DNA from: Epiperipatus broadwayi
Taxonomy: Eukaryota > Onychophora > Udeonychophora > Euonychophora > Peripatidae
Reading direction: 5' to 3'
Assembly (NCBI GenBank): GCA_028023455.1
Contig: JAQFVV010000027.1
Coordinates: forward strand, 10,413,845 to 10,477,844
DNA: 64,000 nt
The position numbers were made by a program, and so were the translations under genes. Below are positions 46,220-57,148 of this stretch, one piece after another; the first letter of the stretch is position 1, and each line of letters begins with the position of its first letter. The notes beneath the pieces are model-generated. The model had not been told where the DNA came from. It ran no database searches and saw only the letters and a list, made by a program, of their open reading frames with translations.

Positions 46220-46523
46220 TAAGTAATATTTACTAAGGCAATAAACCTCAAGAATGCTTGCTTGAAAATGTGAAAGTAGGGACTTCTACAGGTCTTAACC
46301 ACAAGCTTACACTTTGGAAGAAAAGAGAGGAACCTTCTTTACTTCAACCTACTTTCTATATAAATGGGTGAAGTTGAAGCAGTTAGATCTGAGAGTGTGA
46401 AGCTATTCAATACTTTACTGATTAAGTCCACAATTCCTATTACACATTAGTACTCACAAAATCTTTCGATTTACACTTCAAGCGCACATTCTTGAGGTTT
46501 ATTGCCTTAGTAAATATTACTTA
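46220..46523. mobile_element. MITE, 304 bp, perfect 37-bp terminal inverted repeats
   Basis: The left end 46220-46256 (TAAGTAATATTTACTAAGGC and onward) is the exact reverse complement of 46487-46523. Inner similarity continues as GCTTGAA/TTCAAGC. The interior has GTAGGGACTTCTACAGG and an imperfect TTCAACCTAC...GTGAAGTTGAA hairpin. Both flanks carry a similar stretch around TTACTGCACTTAA (46210 and 46555), which may be a longer target-site or local duplication. A partial relative interrupts the LINE relic at 23955. Confidence 0.8.
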
Positions 46524-46794
46524 CATAATCAATGTGCATTAAATAAATTTATAATTACTGCACTTAATTAAAAATAAATATATATATAAAGAGTTTGTAT
46601 AAAGATTGTGGTATGGAAGATGATATATAAATGAACTAATTAAGAAGTTTGAGCATCAGGGAAACAACTGTAAAGGAAAACATGTTTACATATCTACAGT
46701 ATTAATATTATATCTTCCAGTTGCTATTAGATAATAGCTTTATTATTATTTTTATTTTTACATAAATTGCTTATAATTATGGCTGAGTAGTCAA
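46524..46794. other. AT-rich spacer
   Basis: No recognised feature. Confidence 0.5.
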
Positions 46795-46866
46795 GCGTTG
46801 GTGGCCTAGCAGTTAGCATAGCTGCTTTCCAAGCAGCTGGCCTGGGTTCGCTTCCCAGTCAATGCA
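46795..46866 (+). tRNA. tRNA-Gly(UCC)-like sequence, probably pseudogene or SINE head
   Basis: Exactly 72 nt. The acceptor stem GCGTTGG/TCAATGC pairs over 7 bp with two G-U. The anticodon stem GCTGC/GCAGC closes loop TTTCCAA with UCC at positions 34-36. The T stem CTGGG/CCCAG is perfect. It is close to the standard animal tRNA-Gly(UCC). Against function, the D arm is damaged (GCCT and AGCAGTT instead of the usual GG-containing loop), the nearly universal A58 of the T loop is C (TTCGCTT), and no T-run terminator follows closely. More likely a decayed copy or tRNA-derived SINE head than a working gene. Confidence 0.55.
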
Positions 46867-47639
46867 TTTGCCATATAAAAAAACTATGATTGAGTAAATG
46901 AATGAACGACTTTGGATCTATTGTCTGTGAATTTTTGAAAAACTCATTATCACCATCATCATATTTCTGCTAAAGATTATATAAACTCAATTGGTAATGG
47001 TTGACATTTTAGTAAAGCCCTGAATTGCCTAGAAAAGTATCATAGTCATGCTATCACATAACTTCCAGAAAGTATATAAAATAAAAACTAAGTAAAAAAA
47101 CTATACAATAATGGATCAATGTTGATAATAAAAAATTTAGAAAGATAAATTTATCTAAGTAATAATTACCATTTTAAAGCTAATTTACAACTTCTAAATT
47201 AAGTTATTCAAAAATGAGTATTATCTTTCCTTAATTATGTAATCATTTTAACTGTGGAGAAAAGGCTTACATCAAAATACATTCATAAAATTAACAAGTA
47301 TACATATACAGATTAATATTAACATTCATTTAAAAAAAGTTATTGTTATTTTTAAAAATTTGTCACATTTTTACTTCTATATGTGTTTGGAAAAAGTATT
47401 TTAAGTGTATTCTCAAAATAATTCTTTCAAGAGGTTTTGAAACTGTACTTTAATTTCTATTTTAAAAAATCAGAAAGGGAAGCTTTTAAACTAAATAATA
47501 ATTGATTAATTGCAATATACTTTCAGAATTATTTATTGAATAAATGTTACTAATAATTATTAATTGAGTTTTGTAAACTCTTAATTACAGAAAATAAAAG
47601 AATATATGCTATTACATAAAAGAGTTAAAAAAAGAGACA
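46867..47639. other. AT-rich stretch without recognisable gene
   Basis: Could include the body of a SINE headed by the tRNA-like sequence, but no second copy of it was found here. Confidence 0.45.
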
Positions 47640-47990
47640 ATCAGGAAAAGATGAAATAAACCTTCATCATCTGTTATATTTGATCATAATAAAACTTGTA
47701 AACATGGGTTTAAATTTGATTATAAAATTATAAAAATTATACAAATTGAAAGTTGCCACAATGAATGTAAAATAAAAGAGGCTATATTAATTTCAAGAAA
47801 TCATCAAATATTAATGAATCGGCAATCATCAAACATTAAAAAACAGAATTGTGGGAGAACGGAACTGAATTGAATTATGGGTGTTATGAAAGAATGTCTC
47901 ATTTTAATTATTCAACATTATATAGTTGACAAAGACTAAGATATATAGTCGAAAGTACTTCTAATAAAATAACTTTAAATTTGTGTGAAT
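47640..47990 (+). pseudogene. Penelope-like element, GIY-YIG endonuclease C-terminus and terminal hairpin
   Basis: A plus-strand frame from about 47665 reads SSVIFDHNKTCKHGFKFDY, KIIKIIQIESCHNECK, IKEAILISRNHQILMNRQ and SSNIKKQN before a stop at about 47877. It aligns with the end of the nuclease at 50221-50652. About 55 bases later comes GTTGACAAAGACTAAGATATATAGTCGAAAGTAC. GACTA/TAGTC forms a 5-bp stem between TGACAAA and GAAAG, matching the position and layout of the hammerhead-like hairpins of the other copies, with altered core bases. 5'-truncated. Confidence 0.75.
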
Positions 47991-48094
47991 TTTATTTGTA
48001 CTTAATATATGTATAGATTTGAATATTATATATATTTTGGAAAGAATACAGACATCAAACTTAATTTATTATGTACATATATTGTTTTACTGTT

Positions 48095-48190
48095 AAAAGG
48101 AGATTGCCTTGATAACAGATTGAAATTGTTGATTGTTATCTATAATGGGATTGTCTGTGCTGACTGGTTTCTAATGGTTTTATATATATT
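48095..48190. repeat. Repeat family D fragment
   Basis: Shares GATTGCCTTGATAACAGATTGAA with 31177-31205 and GCTGACTGGTTTCTAATGG with 27276-27295. On the minus strand it contains GAAACCAGTC but no upstream CTGANGA, because a microsatellite follows. Confidence 0.5.
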
Positions 48191-48201
48191 TATTTATTTA
48201 C

Positions 48202-48216
48202 AACAACAACAACAAC

Positions 48217-48253
<37 letters not shown>

Positions 48254-48291
48254 TTTTTTTTTTTTATTTATTTATTTATTTATTCATTATG
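48202..48291. repeat. (CAA)n(TAA)n and (TTTA)n microsatellites
   Basis: CAACAACAACAA passes into ATAATAATAAT to about 48253, followed by a T-run and TTTATTTATTTA to about 48291. Confidence 0.9.
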
Positions 48292-48746
48292 AAGCAAACA
48301 ATAAATGTATAATACAGTGAGATAAATTCCATACAAGAAAAATCTTGTGTGAGGAATTTAAATGTAACAACTAAAAACACTAATAAAATACAAAAAAAAA
48401 AAGTATAAATATAACATAAAATATTAAAATCACACAGATATTGCATTTGGCAATTCAATCACAGTAGTAAATAATTACATCATAACATATAATATAAACA
48501 AAAAAATAAAATAAAATAAAACTAATGCTTAGCATAATATAACCAGTGCCATAAATGCTTTTTAAAAATCAAATAAGATAGTGTTCATTAAATTCACAGA
48601 ACAATCTCTTATAAATAAATATTAAATAATTTAGGACCATTATAACTAAATTGCTTCCTACTGGATGTTTTAAGAAAATTAAGTAAAGCTAACTGATATT
48701 TAGTAGATAAACGAGTATTTACTAAAAAACACTAATAAAATACAAA
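48292..48746. other. AT-rich spacer
   Basis: No recognised feature; contains direct duplicates of ACACTAATAAAATACAAAAAA near 48378 and 48730. Confidence 0.5.
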
Positions 48747-48964
<218 letters not shown>

Positions 48965-49049
48965 GTAACAAACTATGGTAAACAATCCTTAAATTCGCAG
49001 AAGTATTTTCGGTTAATTTCTTGAACCTGCCTCAACTGCCATTAAAATT

Positions 49050-49512
49050 AAAAAAAAAACAAAAACAAAGTGGAAGCAAACTTAATCAATTCAAATTCCA
49101 GGAATCTTATATTTTAATGTTAGCAGATTGCCTATTTATTAAATGCATTTTATTCCTATTTATAAAAATTGCCTCCTTAATTTTCCTTTTATTATGTTTT
49201 CTCTCTTCATAAAGAATTTTCACATTTTCAAAATCAAATTTAAATTTATATTTACATGTTTTTTCATGATCAGAAAACTGAAGGAGAAATTAAATCACCA
49301 TTATTTTTACTTTTTTTAAGTTTATATAACAATTCATGCTCCCTCAATCTCTTCTCAATAGTGCACCTAGATTCACCTATATATGATAGCATACAATCAC
49401 AAAAAATTTGATATATGACATTACTTTTCTGATTGACAAGTATGACATCCTTAGAATTATTGACTAATTTATTAATATTGTTTGGAATGTAGAATGAAAC
49501 ATTAAACACATT
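49050..49512 (-). pseudogene. Penelope GIY-YIG endonuclease, left copy
   Basis: The frame 49509-49270 reads MFNVSFYIPNNINKLV, SNVIYQIFCD, CMLSYIGESRCTIEKRLREH. It holds the VIYQI and YIG elements, the conserved Cys pair and the catalytic Arg/His region (EKRLREH). A frameshift after ISPSVF breaks the rest (about 49270-49050). It is the same protein as 50221-50652, where the remainder is intact. Confidence 0.8.
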
Positions 49513-49607
49513 CTTATATATATCCCTAAAAAAATTTCACTTGTGGATTTAAAATAAATGGAATAGATATCCATTGTTTGCTATTAATCTTCATTTCCTT
49601 TAAATTA

Positions 49608-50215
49608 TTATACTTTTTTTTTAAATTGATATAAAGTATTGCTTATTTGTTCCATTTTAAAACCAACATCAAGCAATTCCTTGGCAAATATCTCAATATT
49701 TTTCAGTTTATCACTTTGGTAACAACATAATTTTTCATTCTGAAACAAAAAAGATCTAAAACTTGCCATCTTATGCATCATTGGTACTTTTGATTTACAA
49801 TTTATATATCCCCTTTTTTGCAGTGGCTTAATTATTAATTTATAATTTAATATACTGTTATCTCTTGTAATAATTAAATCTAAATATTTAATATTTTTGT
49901 CCTGTTCCTTTTCAATAGTCCATTTCAAGCCATTTAATTCATCTACAAGCAAATTTATAGTATTATTATTTGCACAAACAAAAACATCATCCACACATCT
50001 TTTGTAAATTTTAATATCTCCAAAAGTACACATATTTAAAATACTAATCTCATATGTAGATAAAACAAAATTGCAAACTTGTGCAACTACAGGCAGACCC
50101 ATGGACCAACCTTTAGACATTTTATAATATTGACCTAAGATGCCACAATGTTATCATTAAAAAATGTTAAAGAATCAACAATAAACTTTATCATATATTT
50201 ACAAATACTTTTACT
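49608..50215 (-). pseudogene. Penelope-like reverse transcriptase, C-terminal half
   Basis: On the minus strand, 50215-50150 reads KYMIKFIVDSLTFFNDNIVAS. Then 50120-49608 is an open frame of 170 codons with GWSMGLPVVAQVCNFVLSTYE (motif B region), IYKRCVDDVFVCANN (catalytic motif C, CVDD for the usual YVDD) and IKYLDLIITRDN. The thumb region follows with KSKVPMMHKMASFRSFLF. About half of a normal PLE RT is missing upstream. The polymerase would copy its RNA at a nick made by the endonuclease. A stop near TLYQFKKKV separates it from the endonuclease part at 49509. Confidence 0.85.
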
Positions 50216-50220
50216 TTTTA

Positions 50221-50652
50221 ATGTATGTGTTTAATGTTTCATTCTACATTCCAAACAATATTAATAAATTAGTCAATAATTCTAAGGATGTCATACCTGT
50301 CAAGCAAAAAAGTAATGTCATATATCAAATTTTTTGTGATTGTTTGCTATCATATATAGGTGAATCTAGGTGCACTATTGAGAAGAGATTGAGAGAACAT
50401 GAATTGTTATATAAACATGAAAAAAGTAAAAATAATGGTGATTTAATTTCTCCTTCAGTTTTCTTTGATCATGAAAAAACATGTAAATATAAATTTAAAT
50501 TTGATTTTGAAAATGTGAAAATTCTTCATGAAGAGAGAAACCATAATAAAAGAAAAATTAAGGAGGCAATTTTTATAAATAGGAATAAAATGCATTTAAT
50601 AAATAGGCAATCTGCTAACATTAAAATACGAGATTCCTGGAATATGAATTGA
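50221..50652 (+). pseudogene. Penelope GIY-YIG endonuclease, right copy (143 codons)
   Basis: The best-preserved nuclease in the window. MYVFNVSFYIPNN starts the segment. NVIYQIFCDCLLSYIGES gives the VIY...YIG core with two Cys. RCTIEKRLREHELLY contains the conserved Arg and His. FFDHEKTCKYKFKFDFENV, KILHEERNHNKRKIKEA and NRQSANIKIRD complete the C-terminal zinc-binding-like part. Stop at 50650-50652. The true protein would start in the RT; the ATG used here is only the first in the truncated copy. Unlike bacterial GIY-YIG enzymes, the PLE type carries extra Cys/His residues, seen here as CDC and the DH...C set. Confidence 0.8.
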
Positions 50653-50779
50653 TGACGTTTTCCGCTTTGTTTTCTTTTTTCTTTTTTTTTTTGAATTTTA
50701 ATGGCAGTTGAGGCAGGTTCAAGAAATTAATGGAAAGTACTTCTGTGAATTTAAGAATTGTTTATAACAGTTTGTTACC

Positions 50780-53244
50780 GTTATTATTATTATTTTTATT
50801 GTAATTACAATTTTGTTTTAATTAACGGACATTTTATTTTTATATTATATTCACACACACTAGAATATTTCCAGTGCTTTAATATGTGAATATATAATAG
50901 TCGAGATTAAAATTCATAACATTGTACAATAAATATTTAAAATATTCTCTAACCTAGCATAAAGCAATAATTAATTCGTTTATTCTCATGCCTTATTTAT
51001 TAATAAAATTTGTCTAAAATACTTTGATTAGAGAGAATGGGTATTTAAATCAATTGCGCAATGTATCTAAATAAATTTAAAATTGATTTCTTATAATAGA
51101 TGGCAGGCTTGAAAGTTTTCCTCAATTTAAACATTGCCCACAATGATTGATACAGATAGAAATATGTAATAGAATACCTCCATTGCTTTAATATATATAT
51201 AATAGAAAATCATATAACATTACAATATTAGCCAAAAAAAAATAATTTTTTTTTACTAAAATTTTTCCATGACCATGGGTTTACCTATTAACCAATAGTC
51301 CTTTTCAAGTGAAATTCAAGAATATAGAAACAACGTATATATACAAAACAAAATAGTCCGTCCCATCATTCACTTTAAAAACCAACTTCATTTCTCAAAC
51401 GATGTTTTCGTGAGATTATATATATAACATTTGAGATTAAAAGTATTTTAAATATTTATTGTACAGTGTTATTAATCTTGACAACAAACAGATTGAGATC
51501 CTTGGTATTATTTGGTAAGACTTAGGTACAAACTGCTTCCTCTAATAAATAGGAAATAAAAAAAAAATGAAAATACAATATCATATAAATTAAGGTTATG
51601 CTTTTATAAAATTTAAAATAAATCATTAAAAGTTATGATGAAGCTTTAAATATTGAGATGTTAGGATAAATTACATTGAAATGATTATAAATGAAAACCC
51701 AAAAAATAATAATCCGTAGATGAATAAACTTATTACTAGATCTTCATACCTTAGTACTTTGCCAATCTTGCTTATTTTTAAATAGAGAATAACTACAGGT
51801 AAAATACTCAAAAATGAAAAGAAAGAAAACAAAATCAAATTAATGAAAAGGTAAAATAAGTATCCTCTTTTTTACCCCAAGCAATTAAAACGCAAATCAA
51901 CCCTTTGTTCTAATCTGTATTAATTACCTAAAAAAACGGATCCGTTACTGTTTATTGATTAAATATCAATGTTTTATATCACTTTTTTTCAGAATGAATT
52001 AATTATATATCAATGTTTTCAACTTTTAATCTTCTTTTAAAAAATTCAATCTTACCTTTCTCAGATCTGCTATTGAATTTATTTTCAAAGTGAACTTTCT
52101 TTGTTAATATTGCAACTCCATTTAATCCCAGCAAAGAGAGGGTTAAGCCTTCTTAATCAATGTCTCTGATAGAAATTTAGATCGCAGAATTAACGCAAAT
52201 GCCAGCTTGAAAGACTCTGTATATAAACTTCTTTTTTTTTACCTGGTCACGTTTTCAAGCAGTAAAAGTTTTTCGATATTTCGTTTTCTTTTATTTAAAT
52301 TCACAAAGTGGATCATAAACCATTTAGCAGTGATATTTTCTACCTTAATATTCTCTGAGCTTGAGGCAGAGTTCATGAAGGACTGAAAAAATATATCTAT
52401 TGTTTAAAAAACTGATAGGGGCAAGGAGATCTTTAAAATATAAAATCCCAGTGCATTATATATAAAAATGTGAAGTGAGAATGATAGAGAAGGCTTTATG
52501 TTGAAGTTTTTATGTTAACAAAAAGATCCGGATATTTCTACTATATATTAATAAAATAATGCTTTCTAATATGGATAAGAATGAATAAATTGCTAAAATC
52601 GCTTCAGGTTTAAATACAAACAAACTAATCTTTGTAATGTGATCAGATATTAACCACGTAACCTACAAGTTAAATTTAAACCTACTTATTAAAATTTACA
52701 TGCCTTCAATATTGATCCCCAATTTTTTGAATAAAAAAATCTTTTTTTTTTTTAAATTTTACCAGTGGCATAATGTATTAAAAGAAAAAAGCTGTATTTG
52801 TTTATCAGTGTATTATATTGTGCATACATGTAATTAATGCGTATCTATATACTAAAGCAAACATGCTCAAAGCTAAACTGACAATAATACATTAATTACA
52901 ACAGAAAAGGTTACAATTATAGCCATTTAAAATCTCATACACTAAATGTAATGAGTTTGACATCACTTTAAAACAACAAATCATAAACTCTAATACAATT
53001 ATTCCATGGCTTCAATACCAGACTTTAGATGATTGTTAACACAAGCTTTAATTCCGATTATGTAATATTGCGATTCAATTGTGTAGTTTTGATTATTACA
53101 TTGGGATGTAATCTTTATATTTGCAATTTGTTGAAATTGGTGTTGAAATCTTGAAAATTTATGTTGTTATTGTTAAACTCTGTAAGCAATAATCTTAAAT
53201 TTTATTGTGGTAATTAAATTATCTACATATTAATATAAAGAATG
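50780..53244. other. AT-rich stretch without recognisable gene
   Basis: A short ATT repeat follows the Penelope end. Nothing else was recognised over 2.4 kb. Confidence 0.5.
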
Positions 53245-53305
53245 TCATGATGTAGTGGTTAATACATCTATCTATCATATTGAGTACTAGATTTAAATTC
53301 ATATT
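53245..53305 (+). repeat. Weak tRNA-like Pol III promoter pattern
   Basis: ATGTAGTGGTTAATAC (about 53250) resembles an A box, and TAGATTTAAATTC (53288) a B box, about 38 bases apart. No cloverleaf forms. Possible SINE head, low certainty. Confidence 0.25.
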
Positions 53306-53751
53306 GAACTTAGGTATTTTTATGTAGCTAAAAATGTTGGGGCAAATTTACGATTTTTTGGGATAGCTAGCCTGTAGGAACCTGGCTTCTGTTCAATAAA
53401 TTAATAGCTAGAAATTTTAGATAGAATTATAATACAGTAGTCAGAGAGAGGATGTACTTTAAAAGAGAGAAATTGAATGTGTTAGCAAATAATTTCTCTT
53501 TTTTGTTGTTGTTCTTATATGGATGAATTCTGAACAGTCTTTTGTCCAATGGTGACTATTTTATTTTACCCTATTTCAAATTTTAACTGCTGATATTTAC
53601 TAATTACCCTTTTTTTTTTACTTAAACTTTCGGTTTTTAAAACAGAGGCAAAACTCGTTGTACTTGTTAGCCAGCACAATTCACAGCAATCAATAGATGC
53701 AAGAAGATTTGTGCTAAAATCCCTATCTAGTGCCTACTTATACAATAGCCC

Positions 53752-53795
53752 CAAACTAGTTTCTAATTTGCGGCTTTCATCAGTGAGGAGCCTTG
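53752..53795 (-). ncRNA. Hammerhead ribozyme candidate, decayed helix II
   Basis: The minus strand reads TCCTCA, CTGATGA, AAGCC...TTA, GAAAC, TA, GTT, TGGGGC. The core is complete, helix I has 5 bp and the cleavage triplet is GUU, an accepted NUH. Helix II is badly paired, so activity is doubtful. Confidence 0.45.
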
Positions 53796-53975
53796 GATCT
53801 GAAAGCACTGGATCTAAATCTTATGATCTAATGTAATCCTCCAACAGCTACCTTTTACCTTTTTACTTAACTACAAAGCTGTGAGTCTAAAATGAAAACA
53901 CAATAATGTTTCCAATTCAAGCTCATTTGCTAATATGATCCTATAGATCTGAACTCATCCTAAAATCTAAATGCA

Positions 53976-54020
53976 GTGCTCTCAAATCCAAGGCACCTCA
54001 CTGATGAAAGCTACAGGCTA
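53976..54020 (+). ncRNA. Hammerhead ribozyme candidate
   Basis: CTGATGA, A, AGC, five bases, GCT, A, GAAAC, TA, ATC. The core is intact and helix II is a 3-bp AGC/GCT. The triplet is AUC (allowed NUH), but the helix III pair is changed. Helix I (ACCTCA with TGGCAA) is weak. Confidence 0.45.
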
Positions 54021-54230
54021 GAAACTAATCTGGCAATATTGGGTGAGTAGGCACTAGTTACGGATTTTATGCATAAACCTCTTAGCATCCACTGATTATT
54101 CTGGCATGCACTAGATGGCACTACTATATGGAGAGTTTTGACTCTGTTTTAACAGAATTGAATAAGCTTGGAAATGGTGATCATGTGATGATTATTAGTA
54201 GTTTGGGTTTTGGAATTAATTTCAAGATCT

Positions 54231-54649
54231 TTTTAAAAAACAAGTAAATTTGAAGTTTCCTTGCAAACCCATAAAGTTTCTCTCAAATGTTAATATTTAT
54301 TATATAACTTTTGAAATCTGAACAGCACCAAAATTTATATATGCATGAACATATATATAAAATTATACTCATACAGAGTTTTAATATAAAAATTTTAATA
54401 ATATTATAATATTATTAAAAATTTTATATTAGAACTCTATATGAGTATTATTTTACCTTAATATCTAGAATAGCACAGTATGAAAATGTAATTAATTATA
54501 TATATATGTATGTTCTGATAAAAGCAGGTAAATTAGAGTGATTAGCACCTGGTTATGATCAGTTGTAGTTTTCTATTGTTTGTTACCCCGTTAATATATA
54601 ATTTATTGTAGAATCTCAATTTTAGAACGAAATCATAAAATTTAGTCTT
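54231..54649. other. AT-rich spacer
   Basis: Contains an AT-rich inverted repeat near 54358-54440 (ATACTCATACAGAGTTTTAATATAAA against its complement). No gene. Confidence 0.5.
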
Positions 54650-54733
54650 GCATTGGTGGTCGAGAGGTCAGCGCGACTGCCTTGCACTAGCAGGCAGTTG
54701 CCCGGGTTGCAGGTTCGGGTCTCGGCCGATGCA
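54650..54733 (+). repeat. tRNA-derived sequence (tRNA-Gly-like ends, internal insertions)
   Basis: GCATTGG at 54650-54656 pairs with CCGATGC at 54726-54732 (7 bp, one G-U). An A box (TGGTCGAGAGGTCAGCG), a 6-bp anticodon-like stem CTGCCT/AGGCAG with a nine-base loop, and a B box GGTTCGGGTCT are present. The T stem forms (CCGGG/CTCGG) only if about 7 bases (TTGCAGG) are treated as an insertion. At 84 nt it is too long for a glycine-type tRNA. An A-rich run follows after GACACTT. Best read as a SINE head or tRNA pseudogene. Confidence 0.5.
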
Positions 54734-56677
54734 ATGACACTTAAAAAAAAATAAAAATTTAGTAAGTTATTAAAATTTATATTCGTATAATATTGTTAAT
54801 TATATGATCACACCAGGATGATAATACTCAAATGAATTAATTTGCATAATATTTTCTTGTGTGGAAGGGGGGGGGGGATCACTAAAAATGTTTTGAGAAG
54901 TATTGATTTTCAGTCACAGGCACTTTAGCTGCAGACTAGGAAAAATGTAATCAAGTCAGACAACGAGAAATGTTAATAAACGTACGTGCAAAATATTAAA
55001 ATACCTTCTGTCATTTTTTTGAATAAATTATTAGAAAGTTAAATATTTTTCTGTTCAATTCTGAAGATGTGTTTCTACGGCAAAACTTTTATTTTAAGCT
55101 ATTAAGAATTTGTTATATTTATAGACCAATGTTTGTGAATATGTGGTTATTATTATTTAAAGAATAATTAAAATACTGAGCATTAGATATATCAAAAATT
55201 AATAGAAAAAACTATACTCTTAAATTATTTGAAACAACAATTTTTTTTAAAAAAATAATCTAAAATTTTGTTTTGTTTGGTTTAGGATATTCATTTTTTA
55301 TTATAACAATAATGATAATGATATAGGTTATAGATGCTTATTGTTATTTTAAATATAAATATTATTTTTGATATAATATTAGATTTAAAGATATTAAAAT
55401 TAATTGTATATATTATGTTTATTTTCTATACGTCTTATGTGAATTACTTTATTGATGTATAAAAAAACAGGATAGTAATTGGTAATTTTATTATATTATA
55501 TATTTTAACATGCAAAAAGGTAAATTTATATTAGTAAAGAAGGTGTCATATGTTACATTGTTAATTTATTTTAGTAGGATATAGTCTAATTTTATATAAT
55601 AAATAATTATGGATCAAGAAGAATTGCATTTCAAATATAAAATGTGACTGTGGAAGACATATGCAATATTATAAGTAATGTGTCCAATTGAATGTATGCA
55701 ATACTTCATTATATTTATAATTGATCTCAATCTTATTAAGCATTAAGAATATAATATGACATTTGTCATTGATATATGATATTTGTTTTGACAGGTGATC
55801 TTTTATAGACAAAGTTTTTATATACTTTAGAGAAATAAAATGTTATGTACTATATTGATGCTCTAGGTTAATAAATGAATATTGGATAAGTCTAAAATAC
55901 CAGGATAGTTGAGTATAAATCCTGAAGAACTAATATTGAGTATAATGGTTTAGATATAAAGAATGATCTTATTAGAAAAATATTGAGGATATCTTTAGGA
56001 TAGATAACTGCCTCATTCCATAAGTGTTTAAGAAAAAAGCTAGGATTCCAGAATAAGGTCATTGAAAGAATAACGATTACCATCGATTATGACTGTTCAA
56101 GAATGAATTTTAGTTACCTCAATTCCTACCAATGCACTATTTAAATTAGTTTCTTATTCAAAGTGATATCTTAAATAGTGAATTATATTTTAAGCATCGT
56201 ATATTAGTAACATGAATATGAGACTATAGCTTTTCTTCCTATAGTCAGTAAGGATAGTTTAAAGAATGATAAATGAGTACATGCAAAACAAATACACAAA
56301 GATCTGATAAAAGAAAAATAACATATAACAAATTATTGCTTGAGATCATAAAGATGAAGGTTGGAAAAAAAATGTATATGATAAGTAGGATGGATGATGA
56401 TAAAATACTAAAGGTAAAAACATTCTTGATTCCAATGATTATTTATGGTATTTTATATATATACACAATATGAATATTAAAAGGTAATTTGGTAAAAATG
56501 AGATATCAATACAGTGATTATAAAATTGCATTGCATTGTATTTTAATAAATTCAAAAAATGGTAAATAATAAACAATCTACCATTCATGTATTATTAGTA
56601 ATATATAGTATATAATACTAAATGGTAGCACTGCTCTTCCAATATCACTTCACTGCTTAATCCACAAGGCTTACTAA
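54734..56677. other. AT-rich stretch without recognisable gene
   Basis: A G-run is present at 54868-54879. Frames at 55892-56083 and 56273-56473 show no motif. Nothing else was recognised. Confidence 0.5.
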
Positions 56678-56718
56678 TCAGTTGTATTTTTATATTGCAC
56701 TATTTCCATCATCTAATA
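56678..56718 (-). repeat. Repeat family A, tail fragment
   Basis: GTTGTATTTTTATATTGCACTATTTCCATCATCTAATATA matches the family A tail on the minus strand. It lies just before the endonuclease relic. Confidence 0.5.
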
Positions 56719-56739
56719 TATGTACATCTACAAAGCCTA

Positions 56740-57054
56740 AACTTGAAATAATGAAAAGAAAAAACTGCATCTATGAAATACCATGTGAATATGGAAGAAC
56801 ATATATTGGTAAGACTAGTTATCCCCATTGAAAAGCGCTTGCAAGAACACAAACTGATGATTAGAAGAGAGAAAACAGATGTGTCTAAGGTAGCACAACA
56901 TGTATATGCCAATGAACATATGTTCAATTGGAATAATACAAAAATATTGGATAGAGAAGAAAAGGTACAAAGAAGAAAATTTAAAGAAGCTGCTTACATG
57001 ACAATGGCAAAAAATCTCATAAGCCAACCTAGTGTGACTATACATAATGGATGA
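56740..57054 (+). pseudogene. Penelope-like GIY-YIG endonuclease, frameshifted
   Basis: From about 56761 one frame reads CIYEIPCEYGRTYIGKTS, the IYxIPC...YIG core. After a frameshift near 56815 the next frame reads PIEKRLQEHKLMIRREKTD, VSKVAQHVYANEHMFNW, NTKILDREEKVQRRKFKEA and ends at 57052-57054. This order (YIG, EKRLxEHK, H...C/W, KILDREEKxxxRKxKEA) is the Penelope nuclease of a different family from the 49-50 kb copies; no RT part precedes it. A family A repeat starts 95 bp downstream. Confidence 0.75.
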
Positions 57055-57148
57055 AAATCACTAATCAACTTTGCTCTTAGGAAAAAGTGGAGAAATCAGG
57101 AGGAACTTCATAGATAAGTGTATGAAATTACTACAGACTGTTGCCTTT

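Larger units (their letters stand above)
53641..54230. mobile_element. Repeat family B palindrome, two copies
   Basis: The minus-strand copy (about 53641-53940) and the plus-strand copy (about 53945-54230) share GCACTAGATAGGG-, AGCATCCA-, ATCTAATGYAAYCCTCCA- and hammerhead-type blocks, but are more diverged than at 31.8-32.6 kb. The plus copy continues into GGAAATGGTGATCATGTGATG, the same end as at 26.37 kb. No protein remnant. Confidence 0.65.

Noticed and set aside
46795-46866. Working tRNA-Gly gene
   Set aside because: The D arm is damaged, T-loop position 58 is not A, and there is no nearby T-run terminator.
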